A stretch of DNA of 64,000 bases. Source: Pandoraea eparura. Lineage in GTDB: Bacteria > Pseudomonadota > Gammaproteobacteria > Burkholderiales > Burkholderiaceae. The stretch spans positions 372,001-436,000 of the forward strand of contig NZ_CABPSH010000003.1 in the NCBI RefSeq assembly GCF_902459725.1. The letters are read 5' to 3'. The stretch's first letter is position 1. Each line of letters opens with the position of its first letter. The notes under the pieces are model-generated. The model did no database searches. It saw only the letters and a list, made by a program, of their open reading frames with translations, and was not told the DNA's origin. Shown here piece after piece: positions 1 through 8,252 of the stretch. The position numbers were made by a program, and so were the translations under genes.

Positions 1-428
1 TCTATGCGGCGCTGGGGCTTGCGGCGGTGCGCCTGCATGTGCCGAAGCACTGGCCTGCCGCGCACGTCGGCGCACTCGGCGGCGGCATTGGTGTGGTGAC
101 CGGGCTGGTCACGGCGGCAACCGGGGTGTTCGTCATTCCTGCCGTGCCGTTTCTCCAGGCGCTTGACCTCGAGCGCGACGACCTCGTGCAGGCGCTCGGC
201 CTGTCGTTTACCGTGTCGACCGTGGCCCTCGCGGCCGGGCTGGCGCACGACGGCATCTTCCACGGCCATGCGATGGGCATCTCGCTGCTGGCATTGGCGC
301 CCGCGCTGGGCGGGATGTACTTCGGGCAGTGGGTACGCGGGCGCGTCAGCGCGCCCGTCTTCCGCCGATGCTTCTTCGTGGGCCTCGCCATGCTCGGCGC
401 GGAATTGGTGATCCAGCACCTGCGTTGA
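1..428 (+). CDS. TSUP (TauE/SafE) family membrane protein, C-terminal part
   Basis: Only the last ~141 codons lie in the window; the frame is open to the left edge. The peptide is strongly hydrophobic with about four membrane segments and glycine-rich helix packing, as in the C-terminal repeat of TauE/SafE-type sulfite/organosulfonate exporters. The segment GGGIGVVTGLVTAATGVFVIP looks like the conserved repeat start of this family (seen). Family members are inner-membrane permeases for sulfur-containing or other small anions; the substrate here cannot be told. The gene converges on the acyl-CoA synthetase with a 54-base gap. An unrelated integral membrane protein is possible because the N-terminal half is missing. 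Confidence 0.75.
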   Translation, partial: YAALGLAAVRLHVPKHWPAAHVGALGGGIGVVTGLVTAATGVFVIPAVPFLQALDLERDDLVQALGLSFTVSTVALAAGLAHDGIFHGHAMGISLLALAPALGGMYFGQWVRGRVSAPVFRRCFFVGLAMLGAELVIQHLR

Positions 429-482
429 GCGCATCGGCCGGCGCGAACTGCGTGGGGACGTACAGCGCAACGCCCCGGAGCG

Positions 483-2171
483 TCACTTGAGCTCTGCGAA
501 ATCGACGTCCCAGAACTCCATCTCGCGTCGGCTATCCAGATTGCGCCCCGCTTCCGTGCGCCGCAGTTCGACGCGGCGAATCTTGCCCGAGATCGTCTTC
601 GGCAGATCGCAGAATTCGATGCGCCGGATACGTTTATAGGGCGCGAGGTGGTCGCGACAGAAGCGCAGGATATCTAGGGCGAGCTTGTCGTCGGCATGAA
701 AACCGGCGCGCAGGGTGATGAAGGCCTTCGGCACGGCGAGGCGCACCGGATCGGGACTCGGCACCACGCCGGCTTCGGCGACGGCCGGGTGCTTGATGAG
801 TTCGCTTTCCAGCTCGAACGGGCTGATGCGGTAATCGGACGCCTTGAAGACATCGTCCGCGCGACCGATGTACGTGAAGTAGCCATGCTCGTCGCGCATC
901 GCCACGTCGCCCGTGCGATAGTAGCCGTCGCGCATGGCCTCGGCGGTCTTCTCGCTGTCGTCCTCGTAGCCCTGCATCAAACCGGTCGGGCGCGACGACA
1001 ACACGAGCGCGATTTCCCCTTCGTCGGCTTCGGCGCCGTCGTGATCGAGCAGCACGACGCGATAGCCCGGCATCGGACGCCCCATCGATCCCGCCTTGAC
1101 CGGCTGCCCTGGCGAGTTGCCGATCTGGCAGCAGGTTTCGGTCTGACCGTAGCCATCGCGAATCGTGATGTGCCAGGCGCGTCTGACCTGATCGATCACT
1201 TCGGGATTGAGCGGCTCGCCCGCGCCGATCAGCTCACGGAACTTCACCGCGTGGCGCGTGAGATCTTCCTGGATCATCATGCGCCAGACGGTGGGCGGCG
1301 CGCACAGCGTCGTGACACCGCAACGCGTGGCCGTCGCCAGGGCGGCGCGCGCGTCGAAGCGCGAGAAGTTGTAGACGAAGATGGTTGCGCCCGCGTTCCA
1401 CGGCGCGAAGAAGCAACTCCATGCGTGTTTCGCCCATCCTGGGGAGCTGATGTTCCAGTGGATGTCGCCCGGTTGCAGGCCGAGCCAGTACATCGTGGCG
1501 AGATGTCCGACCGGATAGCTCTGGTGCGTGTGCAGCACGAGCTTTGGGCGCGAGGTGGTGCCGGACGTGAAGTAGAGCAGCAGCGGATCGGTCGCGAGCG
1601 TGGCGCCGTCGGGGGTGAACTGATCGGATGCGGCATAGGCGGGCGCAAGGCGTGTCCATCCGTCGGGCGGGTCGTCGCCAACGGCGATGCGCCGATAGTC
1701 GCCGGGCAAGGCGGCGAATTTGACGGCGTCGCGTGAGGTGGTGACGACATGGCGCACGCGACCGCGTTCGAGCCGGTCGGCGAGGTCGCCGGCGGCGAGC
1801 AGGGTCGTCGCGGGAATCATGACGGCGCCGAGCTTCATGCAGGCGAGCATGAGGTCCCAGAGTTCGACCTGGTTGGGCAGCATGAGCAATACGCGCTCAC
1901 CGCGCGACACGCCCTGTTCACGCAGGAAATTGGCGACGCGATTGGAGCGCTGCGACATCTCGGCGAACGACAGACGCGCCTCACGTCCGTCTTCTTCGAC
2001 GACCCAGAGCGCCGGGCAGTGGTTGCCCTGGGCTTGTGGGTCGAAAAAATCCAGCGCCCAGTTGAACTGCGAGAGGACGGGCCAGCGGAAGTCACGGTAC
2101 GCCACGTCGTAGTGGGCGCGCTGCGCGAGCAGAAGATCGCGTGCGGCCTCGAATCCCAGGATTTGCGGCAT
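483..2171 (-). CDS. AMP-binding acyl-CoA synthetase
   Basis: A 562-residue member of the ANL superfamily that should activate a carboxylic acid with ATP and CoA to an acyl-CoA through an acyl-adenylate. The P-loop YFTSGTTSRPK lies near residue 205, the A5 motif DGYGQTET near 340, the hinge region YRTGD and YIGRADDVFK at about 425-445, and the catalytic lysine motif PKTISGKIRR near 530. All core motifs are intact and the length is normal. The architecture resembles acetyl-CoA-synthetase-like and medium-chain (ACSM-type) ligases. The substrate is not predictable from the sequence. The gene stands alone: it converges with the TSUP gene and is divergent from tRNA-Pro. Cytoplasmic. Confidence 0.88.
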   Translation of the reverse strand: MPQILGFEAARDLLLAQRAHYDVAYRDFRWPVLSQFNWALDFFDPQAQGNHCPALWVVEEDGREARLSFAEMSQRSNRVANFLREQGVSRGERVLLMLPNQVELWDLMLACMKLGAVMIPATTLLAAGDLADRLERGRVRHVVTTSRDAVKFAALPGDYRRIAVGDDPPDGWTRLAPAYAASDQFTPDGATLATDPLLLYFTSGTTSRPKLVLHTHQSYPVGHLATMYWLGLQPGDIHWNISSPGWAKHAWSCFFAPWNAGATIFVYNFSRFDARAALATATRCGVTTLCAPPTVWRMMIQEDLTRHAVKFRELIGAGEPLNPEVIDQVRRAWHITIRDGYGQTETCCQIGNSPGQPVKAGSMGRPMPGYRVVLLDHDGAEADEGEIALVLSSRPTGLMQGYEDDSEKTAEAMRDGYYRTGDVAMRDEHGYFTYIGRADDVFKASDYRISPFELESELIKHPAVAEAGVVPSPDPVRLAVPKAFITLRAGFHADDKLALDILRFCRDHLAPYKRIRRIEFCDLPKTISGKIRRVELRRTEAGRNLDSRREMEFWDVDFAELK

Positions 2172-2337
2172 CGCTAGTCTCCGAGCCTCAAGGGGGCAGG
2201 ATTGGGCAGAATTCCATTATCGTGAGGCCCTCCGAATGCAACATCCGGGATAACCATCATGGGATTTTGCCAACGGTGGACGTTGCGCCGAGCGCGCCGC
2301 AGGTGAAAAAAATATGCGTACGATGCGCACACCCTCT

Positions 2338-2366
2338 TTCTTTCCCGCGCGAAGCTCTGCTATACT
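2338..2366 (+). promoter_or_regulatory. Probable promoter of tRNA-Pro
   Basis: An extended -10 element, TGC followed by TATACT at 2361-2366, lies 41 bases upstream of the mature tRNA 5' end. A T-rich hexamer at about 2338-2343 is spaced 17 bases upstream and is a poor -35 match, as expected with an extended -10. Inference from spacing and sequence only. Confidence 0.5.
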
Positions 2367-2407
2367 CGCTTTCTTTCGAGCAATGCATCTAGACGACGCA
2401 TTTCTCA

Positions 2408-2484
<77 letters not shown>

Positions 2485-2490
2485 GAATTA

Positions 2491-2523
2491 AACCCGCACA
2501 GTCATTGGCTGTGCGGGTTTTTT
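2491..2523 (+). terminator. Rho-independent terminator after tRNA-Pro
   Basis: An 11-bp perfect stem (2491-2501 with 2509-2519) and a 7-nt loop are followed by a run of six T (2518-2523). It begins 7 bases after the tRNA CCA end. Confidence 0.93.
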
Positions 2524-2676
2524 CGTTTTAGCAGGAAGGGGGAGCGAGATGCCCCGTAGGAGTCCTACGCACGGGCGAATTTCGGAGCGCAATTTTCGAA
2601 GGGCTCGACGGCGCGTGTCCGACAGCCCCCACCGCGGCCGGAAGGCGCCGGCCGCATTGGTTTGAGCGCCCGGCCC

Positions 2677-3153
2677 TCAGGCCGACAGACGCTCGAGCAG
2701 GGTGCGGGGACGCGAGGCGCGGCCCACTGCCGCCTGGGCAGCCTCATGCCAACGTGCCGTGGGCACGTCCGACGGCGAGAGCAGGCTATCGAAGCCGCAC
2801 GCCCACAACATCGCCAGTTGATCCGGCAGCAACGGACCCGCCGCGCGAATCGCGCCTCGGAATTGCCACTTGTCCCGCAGCAGCTTCGCCAGCGTGAAAC
2901 CCCGCCCGTCGCGCGTCTTCGGGAATTCGATCACGATCAGGTCGAGTTGCGGCAACAGCGGCGCAATACGCGCCGCATCGTCGTGCCCCTGCACGCGCAG
3001 CCCGGCCGGCGCCACGCCCTTCTCGTTCGCGGCAAGCCAGGCGTCGAGCGGCAACACGTCCTTGTTGCGCGGTTGCGCAACCGCGGCCGAATCGTCGGCA
3101 CCGAGATAAGTCCAGACGTCTGCCGCCGGCAGTCCGTTTCGATCAATCAACAT
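2677..3153 (-). CDS. DUF934 family protein (sulfite reductase partner)
   Basis: A 158-residue DUF934 protein, the family encoded directly after assimilatory sulfite reductase in many proteobacteria. It has no catalytic motif that I can name. The signature region VVIEFPKTRDGRGFT-like (here VIEFPKTRDGRGFTLAKLL) is present near residues 75-95 and is what identifies the family. The start codon overlaps the end of the sulfite reductase gene by 11 bases, so the two are translationally coupled. It is thought to be an accessory factor in sulfate/sulfite assimilation (established by gene neighbourhood, not biochemistry). Cytoplasmic, no signal peptide. Confidence 0.88.
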   Translation of the reverse strand: MLIDRNGLPAADVWTYLGADDSAAVAQPRNKDVLPLDAWLAANEKGVAPAGLRVQGHDDAARIAPLLPQLDLIVIEFPKTRDGRGFTLAKLLRDKWQFRGAIRAAGPLLPDQLAMLWACGFDSLLSPSDVPTARWHEAAQAAVGRASRPRTLLERLSA

Positions 3154-5149
3154 TCAAAGCCCCCTTGAATTCTTCTGCCCCAACGCGTCCGAGCGTATCG
3201 ATGAAGCGCTCGCCCTCGTTTCGCAACGAGAGATATCGTCCGAGAATGTTCTCGATCACCTGCGGCACGTCCTCGTAGCTGACGCCCGGGCCGAGAATCT
3301 TGCCGACCGCGGCATTCTCGTCGGCCGAGCCGCCCAGCGTGATCTGATAGTTTTCCTTGCCCGCCTTGTCGACACCGAGAATGCCGATGTGGGCCACGTG
3401 GTGATGCGCGCAAGCGTTGATGCAGCCGGACACATTGAGCGTCACCGGTCCGATGTCGCGTTGCTGCGCTTCCGTGAACCGCAGCGCAATGCGCTGCGCC
3501 ACCGGCACCGAACGCGCATTGGCGAGCGCGCAATAATCCAGGCCCGGGCACGCGATGGCATCCGAAATCAGGCCGATGTTGGCCGTCGCCAGACCCGCCG
3601 CCTTCAGGCGCGACCACAGTGCATGCAGTTCGTCGCGCTTGACGTGCGGCAGCACCAGGTTCTGTTCGTGCGTCACGCGCAGTTCGTTGAACGAATATTG
3701 CTCCGCCAGATCGGCCAGCAGCAGCATCTCCTGCGCACTGGCGTCGCCCGGAATGCCACCGGCCGGCTTGAGCGAGACGACCGCACTGATATAGCCGGGC
3801 ACCTTGTGCTCGTGCGTGCAGGTATCGACCCAGCGGCGGAATTCGACATCGCGCGCGTAAGACTGCGCGAACGCCGTGGATTCGCCCGGCAGCGTCTCGA
3901 ACTCGGGCACGATGAATCGCTCGCGAATCCCCTCGACCACGGCATCGCCCAGCGGCCGGTGCGTGAGCGCAATGCGCGCGAACTCTTCCTCGATCATCTC
4001 GATGAACTTCGCGGGCTTCATCTCCTTGATGAGGATCTTGATACGCGCCTTGTAGATGTTGTCGCGTCGACCCAGCGCGTTGTACACGCGCAGAATCGCC
4101 TCGACGAAGCGCAGCAGATCCGCTTCGGGCAGCCACTCGCGCACCAGCGTGCCGACGATCGGCGTGCGTCCCAGGCCACCACCCGCATAAATCTGGAACC
4201 CCACTTCGCCACGCTCGTTGGTGCGCGCCAGAATGCCGATGTCGTGAAAGCGCACGGCGGCACGGTCGGTCTGGCCACCTGTGATGGCAATCTTGAACTT
4301 GCGCGGCAGGTAGGTAAATTCGGGATGGTCGGTCGACCATTGACGCAAGATCTCGGCATACACACGCGGATCGAGGACTTCATCCTTCGCGGCACCGGCG
4401 AACTGGTCGGTCGTCACGTTGCGAATGCAATTGCCGCTCGTCTGGATGGCGTGCAGGTCCACGTCGGCCAACGCCGACAGGATCTCGGGCGAGTCCGACA
4501 GCGTCGGCCAGTTGAACTGAAGGTTCTGGCGCGTGGTGAAGTGGCCGTAGCCCTTGTCGTAACGCGTCGACACATAGGCGAGCTGACGCATCTGGATCGC
4601 GCTCAGCGTCCCGTACGGAATGGCAACGCGCAACATGTAGCCGTGCAGTTGCAGGTACAGGCCGTTCATCAGGCGATAGACCTTGAAATCGTCTTCGCTG
4701 AGTTCGCCGGACAGGCGCCGCGCCACCTTCTGGCCGAACTCGTTGGCGCGGTCCTTGAGAAACTCGCGCTCCGACGGGTCATAGCGATAGATGCCAGCGT
4801 GCTCCGGGGCAACGGTCAATGCCGGCGCATGCGCCAGCGCCGCCGGCGCACCGCCCTGCTCGGCCTGCTTGCCCAAGTCTTCACGCACCGACGGCCCGCG
4901 CGAGCGCAGTTGCTCGCGAAAATCTTCCGGGACCGGTCCGGCGTCGCTCAGTTGCGCCGGGCGCGGCATGGGATCGACGATCAGATTGGCGGCCAGCGCG
5001 CTTTTCGCCGCCGCTTGCGCCGGCTCGAGTTCCTGCGCGTCGAACACGTGCGCCTGCGTCAGGTCATCCACCCAGTTGTGTTGCTTGTCCAGCCAAACGA
5101 CCAGGCCGTCGTGCAGCCGGTTTGCCGAAATCAGATTGCCTGCATTCAT
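3143..5149 (-). CDS. cysI: DUF2849-sulfite/nitrite reductase hemoprotein fusion
   Basis: A 668-residue assimilatory sulfite reductase hemoprotein that reduces sulfite to sulfide at a coupled siroheme-[4Fe-4S] centre for cysteine synthesis. The cluster ligands are visible as CPGLDYC (Cys534, Cys540) and CINAC (Cys576, Cys580). The two ferredoxin-like/siroheme repeats span about residues 120-660. Residues ~5-92, beginning SANRLHDGLVVWLD, match DUF2849, normally a separate ~95-residue protein encoded beside sulfite reductase in alphaproteobacteria. A linker rich in Ala/Pro (93-117) joins them. No internal start codon is placed to make a free reductase, so this is a genuine fusion. Usual length without the extra domain is about 550-560. 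It is followed by DUF934 with an 11-base overlap. CysB control is likely but no site was proven. A nitrite reductase role cannot be excluded. Confidence 0.93.
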   Translation of the reverse strand: MNAGNLISANRLHDGLVVWLDKQHNWVDDLTQAHVFDAQELEPAQAAAKSALAANLIVDPMPRPAQLSDAGPVPEDFREQLRSRGPSVREDLGKQAEQGGAPAALAHAPALTVAPEHAGIYRYDPSEREFLKDRANEFGQKVARRLSGELSEDDFKVYRLMNGLYLQLHGYMLRVAIPYGTLSAIQMRQLAYVSTRYDKGYGHFTTRQNLQFNWPTLSDSPEILSALADVDLHAIQTSGNCIRNVTTDQFAGAAKDEVLDPRVYAEILRQWSTDHPEFTYLPRKFKIAITGGQTDRAAVRFHDIGILARTNERGEVGFQIYAGGGLGRTPIVGTLVREWLPEADLLRFVEAILRVYNALGRRDNIYKARIKILIKEMKPAKFIEMIEEEFARIALTHRPLGDAVVEGIRERFIVPEFETLPGESTAFAQSYARDVEFRRWVDTCTHEHKVPGYISAVVSLKPAGGIPGDASAQEMLLLADLAEQYSFNELRVTHEQNLVLPHVKRDELHALWSRLKAAGLATANIGLISDAIACPGLDYCALANARSVPVAQRIALRFTEAQQRDIGPVTLNVSGCINACAHHHVAHIGILGVDKAGKENYQITLGGSADENAAVGKILGPGVSYEDVPQVIENILGRYLSLRNEGERFIDTLGRVGAEEFKGALNVD

Positions 5150-5327
5150 TCAACGCTCTCAATGCTTGTCATCATTTTGGTCGCAACTCGCGATTCGACC
5201 CGCAGGCTATCAAGACACGCGCGAAGATACGACCATTTAGTAGTTATGTAGGCATTACGGGATGTTGTTTGGACCCGGCAGCCCCGCCAGACCTGACCGG
5301 GCCAAGGGACACCCGGCGCGCCGCCAG

Positions 5328-5338
5328 CCCCCCCCCCC
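5328..5338. repeat. Homopolymeric C11 tract
   Basis: Eleven consecutive C in the spacer between the divergent sulfite reductase and the LexA-box gene, 36 bases before the LexA box. Such tracts are prone to slippage. Confidence 0.9.
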
Positions 5339-5373
5339 GGACGTGGAAGGACTTCGGGATGACGTCAAAATTC

Positions 5374-5391
5374 ACTGTATTTTTATACAGT
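5374..5391 (+). promoter_or_regulatory. LexA (SOS) box
   Basis: The core CTGT-N8-ACAG is perfect (CTGT 5375-5378, ACAG 5387-5390) with an all-A/T centre and an A...T flank, in a GC-rich genome. It ends 47 bases before the start of the small gene at 5438. It matches the LexA consensus known from gamma- and betaproteobacteria. Function is inferred. Confidence 0.85.
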
Positions 5392-5437
5392 AGTCATGCT
5401 ACATTCCCGATCACGCAACTTCATCGTGAGTGACACC

Positions 5438-5683
5438 ATGAGCGACGCCAAATCCATCAAGTTCATCGTCGTGCCCTATCGCAAGAACCGGGACGGCGTC
5501 CTGCAACCCGGCGAGCTGCGCCAGGCGAGCACCGAGTTCGGCGCCGTGCGCATCGCGCAATCGATGGCGTCCGGATTTGCCGGCATCGCCGCCTACGAAG
5601 TCCTGGTCGACGAGGAGGACGGCACCATGGACGCGCCGCGCGTGCTGTTCCAGGAAGGCGCCATTCCCGCCCTGGCCGACTGA
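5438..5683 (+). CDS. Small conserved-type protein of unknown function, SOS-box controlled
   Basis: 81 residues, no recognised domain, no signal peptide or membrane segment, mildly acidic, probably a compact cytoplasmic fold. The sequence begins SDAKSIKFIVVPYRKN and ends in an acidic stretch around DEEDG. I do not recognise the family. The ATG at 5438 was chosen because the earlier in-frame ATG at 5396 lies only five bases after the LexA box. A GTGAG element precedes the chosen start by 7 bases. The perfect LexA box upstream suggests induction by DNA damage. Its left neighbour is the divergent sulfite reductase, its right neighbour a convergent DUF1275 gene, so it is monocistronic. Confidence 0.75.
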   Translation: MSDAKSIKFIVVPYRKNRDGVLQPGELRQASTEFGAVRIAQSMASGFAGIAAYEVLVDEEDGTMDAPRVLFQEGAIPALAD

Positions 5684-5729
5684 GCGGCGAACGGCCTGAT
5701 GGAGGGTCGGCGCAGAATCCGCGCGGCGA

Positions 5730-6479
5730 TCAGTGGGGGCTTCGTGCGAGATCGTCGAGCAGCGGCACGATGGCCAGCATGATCAGCACCCCCGCGAGCG
5801 GAACCGTCGCGACAAAGCCCAGGTGCTTGAAACCCAACGCGCCCGCCAATCCGCCCAGGAAGAACATGCCCAGCAGCGTGCCCAGCAAACGCAGCTTCTG
5901 ACGGTCGCCTGCCACGCGCGGCAGATGGCGCGCCACACCGGGCCGATTCCAGTAGCTCATTTTGCCCAGCTCGATGCCGATGTCCGTCACCAGTCCGGTG
6001 ACGTGCGTCGTCCGAATCTCGGCTCGGGAGATCTTCGTGATGATGGCATTCTGCAGCCCCATCACATAACACAGCAAGCCGACGGTGCCGGGCACGTACA
6101 ACAGCCGCCGATCTTCGAGATTGGCCCCGATCACGCCAAACGCCAGCAGCAGCAGCGCTTCGAGCATCAGCGGCGCGGCGTATTCGCTGTGGGTGCCATG
6201 GCGCCGTCCCCAATGGATGAGGACCGCCGAGGTCGCAGCGCCGAGCAGGAACGCGAGCAAGGCGCTAAGCCCGGCCAGCACGAGCACGAGCTGGCCGAGC
6301 GCCAGGTTGTCGGACAGCGAGGCGACAATGCCCGACATGTGCGACGTGTACTGGCCGACGGCCAGAAAACCGCCCGCGTTGGCGCCTCCCGCCACGAAGG
6401 CGAGCGAGTAGCCCAGACGCCGGTTCGCAGCATCCGTGCGTACCGGCTGGGTGAATCCACGTAGAAATTTGATCGGCAT
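5730..6479 (-). CDS. DUF1275 (YoaK) family membrane protein
   Basis: 249 residues with about six hydrophobic segments. The N-terminal SLAFVAGGANAGGFLAVGQYTSHMSG is the typical DUF1275 signature of a first membrane helix followed by a conserved TSHMSG turn. Members are inner-membrane proteins of uncertain function, proposed small-molecule transporters. The start at 6479 (MPIKFLRG) was preferred to one nine codons upstream because family members begin shortly before the first helix. It is divergent from the BLUF gene across a 99-base spacer, so both may share control. Confidence 0.82.
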   Translation of the reverse strand: MPIKFLRGFTQPVRTDAANRRLGYSLAFVAGGANAGGFLAVGQYTSHMSGIVASLSDNLALGQLVLVLAGLSALLAFLLGAATSAVLIHWGRRHGTHSEYAAPLMLEALLLLAFGVIGANLEDRRLLYVPGTVGLLCYVMGLQNAIITKISRAEIRTTHVTGLVTDIGIELGKMSYWNRPGVARHLPRVAGDRQKLRLLGTLLGMFFLGGLAGALGFKHLGFVATVPLAGVLIMLAIVPLLDDLARSPH

Positions 6480-6578
6480 GGCGCGTGAGTCTCGAGCTTC
6501 GCACATGCGCTATTCTAATGGGCGTTGGCGCCAATATCGCGCGCCAACGCGCTGCCTGCATGAGGGAGACAACTCAGC

Positions 6579-6974
6579 ATGATCGAGTGTTACGCGTATT
6601 TGAGCCGAGCCGTGCCCGACCTCGATCTGCGGGAACTCTCCAGAATCATCGTCAACTCACGCGGCTTCAATGCGACCTACGACATCACCGGCGTACTGCT
6701 CTACGACGGCGCGATGTTCTACCAGTACATCGAAGGGCCGAGCGAGCCCCTCGCCGATGCCCGGCAGCGCATCGAGGCATCGCGTCACCATTACGACATT
6801 CAGGTATTGCTCGATGGCACGCCGCACACGCCCGGCGCCTTCCCGACCTGGAGCCTGGGCTATCTGATGCTCGACCAGCCCGCTCAGGCGCTGCAAGCCC
6901 TGGTGATCCCCGCCGATCACGCCGATCTCGTGGGCGCCTTCGCCGCACTCGCCGCCGAGTCGGACGCGATGTAA
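6579..6974 (+). CDS. BLUF-domain blue-light photoreceptor (single domain)
   Basis: 131 residues, almost entirely one BLUF domain, which binds FAD and senses blue light through hydrogen-bond switching. The key tyrosine is in YLSRA near residue 7. The asparagine (GFNATYDITGVL) is near residue 31. The switch glutamine is in FYQYIEG near 50. The tryptophan is in FPTWSLGYL near 90, but the following conserved methionine position is leucine here. There is no fused effector, so output should pass through a partner protein. A GGGAG element lies about 10 bases before the ATG. It is divergent from DUF1275. Several c-di-GMP enzymes are encoded further along, but no direct link is visible. Confidence 0.9.
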   Translation: MIECYAYLSRAVPDLDLRELSRIIVNSRGFNATYDITGVLLYDGAMFYQYIEGPSEPLADARQRIEASRHHYDIQVLLDGTPHTPGAFPTWSLGYLMLDQPAQALQALVIPADHADLVGAFAALAAESDAM

Positions 6975-6996
6975 CCCATCGGGCACTCAAAAAAGA

Positions 6997-7078
6997 ACGC
7001 CGGGCGCCCTGTGAACTGGCCCCAAAGGTTAGACGGGTGTCCAACTTTCCGGGGGCCGCTCACTGAGGGGCCCGGCGT
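6997..7078. terminator. Interrupted bidirectional terminator hairpin
   Basis: The arm at 6997-7010 (ACGCCGGGCGCCCT) pairs with 7066-7078 (AGGGGCCCGGCGT) with one bulge, and an A-run (6989-6994) lies on the left for minus-strand transcripts. It sits between the convergent BLUF and solute-binding-protein genes. The 51-bp IS-like relic occupies the loop. With the relic and one CTG removed, an ordinary short-loop terminator hairpin remains. Confidence 0.6.
7012..7062. mobile_element. IS3-family-like relic: two terminal repeats without interior
   Basis: The left end TGAACTGGCCCCAAAGGTTAG resembles, in reverse complement, the right end at 7036-7062 (TGAGCGGCCCCCGGAAAGTT). Both resemble IS3-family termini (TGA...CCCC...AAAGTTGGAC). 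The trinucleotide CTG flanks both sides (7009-7011 and 7063-7065), like the 3-bp duplication made by this family. No transposase remains. Could alternatively be a hairpin of other origin. Confidence 0.5.
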
Positions 7079-7130
7079 ATTTCGCCTTCGCTGCGCATGG
7101 CGCACATGCGCCACGCTCACGACATCGAGA

Positions 7131-8177
7131 TTACTGCTCGATCTGACGGTTCCAGCGCTGATCCCACTGCGCGCGATGCTGGTTGATGGCGTCCCAATCC
7201 ACGGTCTTGATGTTCTTGACCAGATCGCCGATCTTGCCCAGGCGCTTCTGCATCGCAGGCGGCACGGTGGCATTCGGATTCGTCGGGATGTACGCCCCCG
7301 CGGCGGCTGCCAGCGTCTCTCCCTTGTCGGAGAGCAGGAACTGCGCGAGCTTCTGCGCCATGGCGTTATCCGGGCTGTTCTTCACGACGCAAAGGTCGAC
7401 GAGCAACTGGACGGCCCCCTCCTTGGGCGCCACGTACGCCACCGGAATGCCCTTGTCCTGCAGCTCGCTCACGGCCGTCGGGGTCAGCGGAAAGATCGCC
7501 GCTTCGCCGGTCTGGATCATTTCCGAGAGCTTGGCCGAGTTCGGAATGTACTCGACGACGTTCGGCCCCACGGTGGTCGCCCACTTGCTGAAGCCCGGCT
7601 CGACGTTGGTCTCGCTACCGCCCCAGATACGGTTCAGCGCCAGGAAGCCATGCAAGCCGAACGTGCTGCTCGAGGCCGACTGGAAGACGACCTTGCCCTT
7701 GTACTTGGGATCGGCGAAATCGCTCCACGATGTCGGCGCTGCCCAGCCCTTCTCCTTGAAAATCTTGGTGTTGTAGCCGATGCCGGTCATGCCAAGTTGC
7801 ACACCGGCAGCCATGTCGCCCTTCACGCGCGCGAACGGATACAGCGCCTTGAGCGCCGGCGAATCGTCGAGCTTCTGGCATACCCCCATGCTGATGGCGC
7901 GGGCCATCACGCCATCGTCCAGGAACACCACGTGCATCTGCGGGCTGTTCCGGTTGGCGAGCAGCTTGGCCAGCACGTCGGACGACGTCCCCGGCACCAC
8001 CACCACCTTCACATTGTTGGCCTTCTCGAATTCGGGGAAGACCTGCGTCGTGTAGGCCTTTTCCATCGAGCCGCCATTCATGCCGACGTACAGCGTTTTG
8101 GACTGCGACCAGGCCGCGCTGCTCGCGCCCAATGCCAGCGCCGCAGCGCACATGACGACCTTTCGGGATAGCTTCAT
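7131..8177 (-). CDS. ABC transporter substrate-binding protein (spermidine/putrescine/iron type)
   Basis: 348 residues with a classical signal peptide ending about ...SSAAWSQ at residue 25, then a bacterial extracellular solute-binding fold of the PotD/AfuA type. It would capture the substrate in the periplasm for the two permeases encoded upstream in the same operon. A strong AGGAG ribosome site precedes the ATG. It is the promoter-distal gene, 75 bases after the DAO-like subunit, an unusual place since binding proteins usually lead. The coupled dehydrogenase suggests an amino acid, imino acid or opine-like ligand rather than a metal (inference). Confidence 0.88.
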   Translation of the reverse strand: MKLSRKVVMCAAALALGASSAAWSQSKTLYVGMNGGSMEKAYTTQVFPEFEKANNVKVVVVPGTSSDVLAKLLANRNSPQMHVVFLDDGVMARAISMGVCQKLDDSPALKALYPFARVKGDMAAGVQLGMTGIGYNTKIFKEKGWAAPTSWSDFADPKYKGKVVFQSASSSTFGLHGFLALNRIWGGSETNVEPGFSKWATTVGPNVVEYIPNSAKLSEMIQTGEAAIFPLTPTAVSELQDKGIPVAYVAPKEGAVQLLVDLCVVKNSPDNAMAQKLAQFLLSDKGETLAAAAGAYIPTNPNATVPPAMQKRLGKIGDLVKNIKTVDWDAINQHRAQWDQRWNRQIEQ

Positions 8178-8252
8178 CGTGGTTCTCCTTGTGTTTCCTG
8201 GGTGTGAGGAAGGGGTGTGACGAACTCGGAACGTACGGGATTCATGGGTCGA

